From positions 1 through 8,562 of the forward strand of contig JBOHUX010000102.1 of assembly GCA_050734915.1 (NCBI GenBank): DNA of 8,562 nt, in the 5' to 3' direction. This document shows positions 6,273 through 8,562 of the stretch, in pieces. Origin of the DNA: JBOHUX01 sp050734915. Lineage in GTDB: Bacteria > Chloroflexota > Dormibacteria > Dormibacterales > Dormibacteraceae. Within the stretch, counting starts at the first letter, position 1. Each line of letters starts with the position of its first letter. The notes beneath the pieces were generated by a model. That model was not told the origin of the DNA and searched no databases. It worked only from the letters and a program-made list of their open reading frames with translations. A program made the position numbers and the translations under genes.

Positions 6273-6301
6273 TAGTTTCGGCCGGCGCCTTCCCATGTCA
6301 A
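6273..6301 (-). promoter_or_regulatory. Candidate promoter of the response-regulator transcript
   Basis: TTGACA, the exact -35 consensus, is at 6301-6296 on the minus strand. At 17 bp spacing the -10 would be AAACTA (6278-6273), a poor match; TAGGGG at 21 bp is the alternative. It lies just downstream of the terminator at 6311-6352, so the regulator would be transcribed independently of the peptidase gene. Confidence 0.4.
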
Positions 6302-6309
6302 GCGTTTGG

Positions 6310-6457
6310 GAAGAAAAAAGGACCCGGCGCTTCATGAAGAAGACGCCGGGCCGCGCAGGGGGGCGTGATTATCGACTTACATCAGGCGCCCCATCTCGGT
6401 CGGGCGTTCTGAACGGCTTGAATTTACCAAGCCTGGGGTAGGCAGAGTGTTAAGAAT
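6310..6457 (-). ncRNA. Candidate small RNA with three hairpins ending in an intrinsic terminator
   Basis: This is an unannotated minus-strand RNA candidate of about 148 nt. A TAATCT -10-like box (6469-6464) predicts a start near 6457; no good -35 is visible. Going downstream, GGCTTG/CAAGCC form a 6-bp hairpin (6433-6415). GGGGCG/CGCCCC plus TGAT/ATCA form a two-part hairpin (6392-6360). The last element is the terminator hairpin with its U6 run. The stretch is markedly AT-richer than the coding DNA around it (about 47-60% GC by my count over 6361-6480). It matches no RNA family that I recognise. It could equally be the long 3' end of the peptidase mRNA. Confidence 0.25.
6311..6352 (-). terminator. 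Rho-independent terminator, minus strand
   Basis: In minus-strand RNA CCCGGCG (6350-6344) pairs with CGCCGGG (6329-6323), extended by a G-U and a G-C pair, and is followed two to three bases later by six U residues (6319-6314). The loop contains the palindrome CTTCATGAAG. The extending G-U pair would be a C-A mismatch on the plus strand, which supports minus-strand use. It closes transcription from the M23 peptidase side, or that of a small RNA, before the response regulator. Confidence 0.75.
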
Positions 6458-6542
6458 TGCGAAAGATTATGGGCGATCCCGTTAAGGCGACGAGCTTGTC
6501 ACCCATGTGGCGGCTCAGGACAGCCTCGTTTCCATCCGGAGA

Positions 6543-6563
6543 GCGCTTGGAATCCCCAAGCGC
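6543..6563 (-). terminator. Hairpin just after the M23 peptidase gene
   Basis: GCGCTTGG (6543-6550) and CCAAGCGC (6556-6563) form a perfect 8-bp stem with a 5-nt loop, 10 nt beyond the peptidase stop codon. No U-tract follows on the minus strand, so it may be a U-less terminator or a 3'-end stabiliser. If it does terminate, the U-tract terminator at 6311-6352 must serve another transcript. Confidence 0.4.
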
Positions 6564-6573
6564 GCGACGCCTG

Positions 6574-7581
6574 CTAGTCGGACTGCCAGGAGAACTCGCG
6601 GGTCATCGCGCTGCACCCGTCGAAGTACGAGCAGGGGTCAACGGGCCGGCCGTGCCACCGGATCTCGAAGTGGAGGTGGGGCCCGGTCGCGTAGCCGGTC
6701 GCGCCTTCGAAGCCGATCAGCTGGCCATTGTGGACCATCTGGCCGGTCGTGACGACGAACCTCGACAGGTGTCCGTAGAGGGTCTCGTAGCCGTGGCCGT
6801 CGACGACGATCACGTGCCGGCCGTAGCCGGTGTCGTCGATGTACGTGGTCACGACCCCGGTGTCGGCGGCGAAGATGGGGGTCCGGTCGGGGCCCGCGAT
6901 GTCCACCCCCGTGTGCATGTGCCTGGTCGCGCAGGCGGGGTCGTACGGTTCGCCCAGCAGCGGCGTGCAGCCGAACCCCTGGGTGAGGACGGTGGACGCC
7001 TCCGGCCACTGGAACCTGCCGCTGCCGCCACCGGCGCGGGCGGCCGCGGCCGCGTATCGGGAATCCAGGCCGCCCAGCTGCCGGGTCGCCTCGATCACCG
7101 CGGACTGCCATCGCCGGCTGCGGATCTCCGCCTGGCGCCGGGCCTGCCGGTGGGCCTGGACCGCCGCCGCAGGATCCTGCCCGCTCGCGCCGGACGGGCT
7201 GGCCGGAGGATCTGAGGGCGAGCCGGCCGACGATGTCGATGAGGGCGACCCCGACAGCGACCCCGCCGCGCTCGGGAGCGCGCCGGCCGCCGACGCGGGC
7301 GACGCCCAGAGCGCGGCCCCCGGACTGGGGAGGCCGCCGCCGGCGGGGAGGCCGCCCCCGGGGATCCCCTTCACGCCACCGGGCGGCGCGGGACCCAGGT
7401 GGGGCGAGGGCACCCCGGGTACCACCGGGGCCACGGGGATCCGCACCCCTGGGAGGGGAGCCGGCGCCGGCGGCAGATTACCGGCGGCGCCCACGCCGGG
7501 CGCGTTGCCAGGGCCCAGGACCAGGGTGGCGAGCGCGGCTGCGGCGAGGGCGGCCGCGAGCCGGCCGCCCAGGGTTCTCAA
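6574..7581 (-). CDS. Exported M23-family metallopeptidase (peptidoglycan hydrolase)
   Basis: This is a 335-residue zinc peptidase of the lysostaphin/LytM type, expected to cut peptide cross-bridges of peptidoglycan outside the membrane. A signal peptide covers about 1-33 (basic start, then Ala/Leu-rich core). A long Pro/Gly/Ser/Ala linker spans about 35-138, and a basic, possibly helical stretch 141-180 comes before the catalytic domain (190-318). Zinc ligands are visible: H223 and D227 in H-T-G-V-D, and H304 in PHLHFE; H271 (YGHL) and H302 complete the active site. Four cysteines (C205, C217, C317, C323) flank the domain and could form disulfides. The start is a TTG, with AAGGCGG 7 nt upstream. 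The in-frame TAA further upstream leaves no other start. The full ligand set suggests an active enzyme rather than an EnvC/NlpD-type activator. Confidence 0.9.
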   Translation of the reverse strand: MRTLGGRLAAALAAAALATLVLGPGNAPGVGAAGNLPPAPAPLPGVRIPVAPVVPGVPSPHLGPAPPGGVKGIPGGGLPAGGGLPSPGAALWASPASAAGALPSAAGSLSGSPSSTSSAGSPSDPPASPSGASGQDPAAAVQAHRQARRQAEIRSRRWQSAVIEATRQLGGLDSRYAAAAARAGGGSGRFQWPEASTVLTQGFGCTPLLGEPYDPACATRHMHTGVDIAGPDRTPIFAADTGVVTTYIDDTGYGRHVIVVDGHGYETLYGHLSRFVVTTGQMVHNGQLIGFEGATGYATGPHLHFEIRWHGRPVDPCSYFDGCSAMTREFSWQSD

Positions 7582-7610
7582 CGTGAAACCGCCTTACACA
7601 TGGTGGGCAT
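7578..7610 (-). CDS. Possible 10-codon leader frame overlapping the peptidase start
   Basis: ATG at 7610 opens M-P-T-M-C-K-A-V-S-R, ending in a TGA that overlaps the peptidase TTG start (TTGA). The ATG lies 5 nt after the TAATGT -10 box, at the expected transcription start, so it could be translated as a leaderless frame. The AAGGCGG ribosome binding site of the peptidase lies inside it. Coupling would help a weak TTG start. The frame is very short, and chance occurrence cannot be excluded. Confidence 0.25.
   Translation of the reverse strand: MPTMCKAVSR
7589..7595 (-). promoter_or_regulatory. Shine-Dalgarno sequence that decides the TTG start of the M23 gene
   Basis: AAGGCGG on the minus strand differs by one base from AAGGAGG and ends 7 nt before the TTG at 7581. 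With a TAA six codons upstream in the same frame, it makes TTG the only sensible start. Confidence 0.6.
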
Positions 7611-7613
7611 TAG

Positions 7614-7630
7614 TGACATTAGCAATGTCA
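7614..7630. promoter_or_regulatory. Perfect inverted repeat over the M23 promoter, candidate operator
   Basis: TGACATT-AGC-AATGTCA is a perfect dyad of 7-bp arms and a 3-bp centre. It covers the -10 box of the peptidase promoter and part of the spacer. A repressor bound here would block RNA polymerase. CATTAG also recurs at 7609-7614 and 7617-7622, 8 bp apart. The regulator is not identifiable. As RNA it would be a weak, AU-rich hairpin without a U-tract, so an operator is likelier than a terminator for the MMPL gene. Confidence 0.45.
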
Positions 7631-7645
7631 GGAAACGGCTGTCAA
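7616..7645 (-). promoter_or_regulatory. Sigma70-type promoter of the M23 peptidase gene
   Basis: TTGACA (7645-7640) is the exact -35 consensus, followed after 18 bp by TAATGT (7621-7616). The start site would be about 7610-7609, leaving a leader of some 28 nt to the TTG. It sits in the 74-nt gap after the MMPL stop, so the peptidase can be expressed independently of the transporter. Confidence 0.7.
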
Positions 7646-7655
7646 GCGGCGGGGG

Positions 7656-8562
7656 TCAGCCCCGCGTCAGGAGGCGCCTCGCGGTCGGCGGCAGCAGGGT
7701 CAGCACGGCGACCGTCGCCAGCGCCAGATCGGCGCCACTCCAGATGCCGAAGTCGCGCACCATCGGCACCGGGCTGACCGCAAGCAGCAGGAAGCCTCCG
7801 GTCAGGGCCAGGGCGGAGGCGACGATGGCGGGGCCGACTCTCCGGGAGGCCACCTCCGAGGCCGCCTCGGCGGTCGCCCCGGCCCGGAGCTCCGAGCGGT
7901 AGCGGGACAGCCAGAGGACGCTGAACTCGGTCGCGAAGGCGACCACCACGCCGGCCAGCAGCACCGTGATGGGAGAGGTCCGCGCCCCGAGGGCGAAGAG
8001 GAGCCCCGTCGCCCAGCCTGCGGCGACCGCGGTCGGCAGAACCGCCAGCAGGGCCGGCAGGGGCCGCCGGTAGGCGACCAGGAGCGCCGCCAGGACGAGG
8101 GCCAGGGCGATCAGGTTCAGCCACAGCTGCTGCGAGCTCATCGCGTCCAGCGCGGTCGCGGCGACCACCGCCATGCCGGCGGGGAAGGCGTGGTAGCCGG
8201 CCGGGGGAGGCGGCAGCGAGCGCAGGGCCCTGACCAGCGCCGCGTCGTCGGCGACCGAAGTCAGGCCCCTGACGCCGTACACCGTGCGGGCCAGGTGGTG
8301 GTCGCCCGAGATGACCGTGCGGCTGAAGTAGGCCGGCACCTTGGCCAGGATGCGCGACGTCGTCGCCCGGTCCGGGACCTGGCCCTGGTTGAAGGTGGCC
8401 AGGAAGGCGGGCAGCCCCGTCAGCGTCCGCACCGAGCCCCCGCGGCGGGCGGCGATGACCTGGTCCGCATGGGCGAGCCAGCGAACCGCCGCCGGCGAGG
8501 AGACGTCCGGCCCCTTGAGGACGAGGTCGAGCTCGCTGGTCGCGCCCACGGCACGCCCGACG
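7656..8562 (-). CDS. MMPL/RND-family transporter, C-terminal part (HAE3-like), cut by window edge
   Basis: The frame is open to the right edge, giving 301 residues of what should be a protein several times longer. Residue numbers here count from the GTG at 8549. Residues 1-135 match the end of the second extracytoplasmic loop (SELDLVLKGPDVSSPAAVRWL). Five transmembrane helices follow: about 141-160, 163-188, 191-215, 236-260 and 266-292. These are TM8-TM12 of an RND pump. The TM10 segment FATEFSVLWLSRYRSE is typical of the hydrophobe/amphiphile efflux-3 group, with a membrane Glu (E208) in the region of the proton-relay acids. Such proteins export lipids, hopanoids or amphiphiles using the proton gradient. 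The GTG at 8549 is only an internal codon. The substrate is unknown. The stop at 7656 lies just 11 nt from the peptidase -35 box. Confidence 0.85.
   Translation of the reverse strand, partial: VGRAVGATSELDLVLKGPDVSSPAAVRWLAHADQVIAARRGGSVRTLTGLPAFLATFNQGQVPDRATTSRILAKVPAYFSRTVISGDHHLARTVYGVRGLTSVADDAALVRALRSLPPPPAGYHAFPAGMAVVAATALDAMSSQQLWLNLIALALVLAALLVAYRRPLPALLAVLPTAVAAGWATGLLFALGARTSPITVLLAGVVVAFATEFSVLWLSRYRSELRAGATAEAASEVASRRVGPAIVASALALTGGFLLLAVSPVPMVRDFGIWSGADLALATVAVLTLLPPTARRLLTRG

Noticed and set aside
4839..6275. A 478-codon plus-strand frame starting at the ATG next to TAGATT
   Set aside because: It is the shifted frame of the methyltransferase and then antisense to the response regulator. 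Its composition is typical of GC-rich shadow frames, although its ATG is nearer the -10 box.
6379..6431. A short minus-strand frame ending in the residues E-M-G-R-L-M
   Set aside because: It has no ATG or GTG start with a ribosome binding site, only a TTG, and it overlaps hairpins that better fit an RNA.
6360..6573. Known riboswitch or tRNA in the AT-richer intergenic stretch
   Set aside because: I compared it by eye with c-di-GMP, c-di-AMP and cobalamin riboswitch core motifs and the tRNA cloverleaf and found no match on either strand.
6457..7215. A plus-strand frame beginning in the intergenic region before the peptidase 3' end
   Set aside because: Most of it is antisense to the M23 domain. 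The non-overlapping N-terminal part has no ribosome binding site and no recognisable motif.
1..8562. CRISPR array, insertion sequence, phage or integration signs
   Set aside because: No regularly spaced repeats, transposase or integrase motifs, or terminal inverted repeats were seen. Composition is even across the genes.

Overview
The window is GC-rich (my impression is about 70% overall, with AT-richer pockets only between genes), densely coded, and carries ten protein genes that I can support. There is no tRNA, rRNA, insertion sequence or CRISPR array. High GC, a YdbS/YdbT-like PH-domain pair, an HAE3-type MMPL/RND transporter, a bactofilin and -10 boxes placed directly before start codons fit a high-GC monoderm-like lineage such as Actinomycetota, Dormibacterota or Chloroflexota. 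No marker gene lets me choose among them.

Layout, left to right. Positions 98-877 (-) encode a class I SAM methyltransferase. It diverges from a tandem ABM-like (dimeric alpha/beta barrel) protein at 1027-1644 (+), which has a recognisable promoter and a strong ribosome binding site and is followed by a GNRA-capped hairpin. Positions 1713-3604 (+) hold a two-gene unit of membrane PH-domain proteins joined by a GTGA start/stop overlap. A GNAT acetyltransferase follows at 3636-4169 (+). It converges on a bactofilin at 4240-4710 (-), with a 9-bp hairpin between them. The bactofilin diverges from a second SAM methyltransferase at 4852-5811 (+), whose 3' end overlaps the convergent single-domain response regulator at 5769-6185 (-).

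Positions 6186-6573 are the only long non-coding stretch. From the right they hold a hairpin after the peptidase gene, several more hairpins ending in a good minus-strand intrinsic terminator (a candidate small RNA), and then a promoter-like region for the response regulator. Positions 6574-7581 (-) encode an exported M23 metallopeptidase with its own TTGACA/TAATGT promoter overlapped by a perfect inverted repeat. Positions 7656-8562 (-) are the C-terminal part of an MMPL/RND transporter that runs off the window.

How the parts may work together: the bactofilin (a cytoskeletal polymer) and the M23 peptidase (a cell-wall hydrolase) are a pairing known from cell-shape systems elsewhere, but here they are not adjacent. 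The PH-domain pair and the MMPL transporter also concern the envelope. The two methyltransferases, the ABM-like protein and the GNAT enzyme have no visible common pathway.

No unmistakable new multi-gene system is present. The most interesting signals concern gene starts: several TANNNT boxes sit 7-8 nt before start codons (leaderless mRNAs), and two minus-strand genes may have tiny upstream reading frames whose stop codons overlap the main start codon. The candidate small RNA at about 6310-6457 is the other item worth testing.
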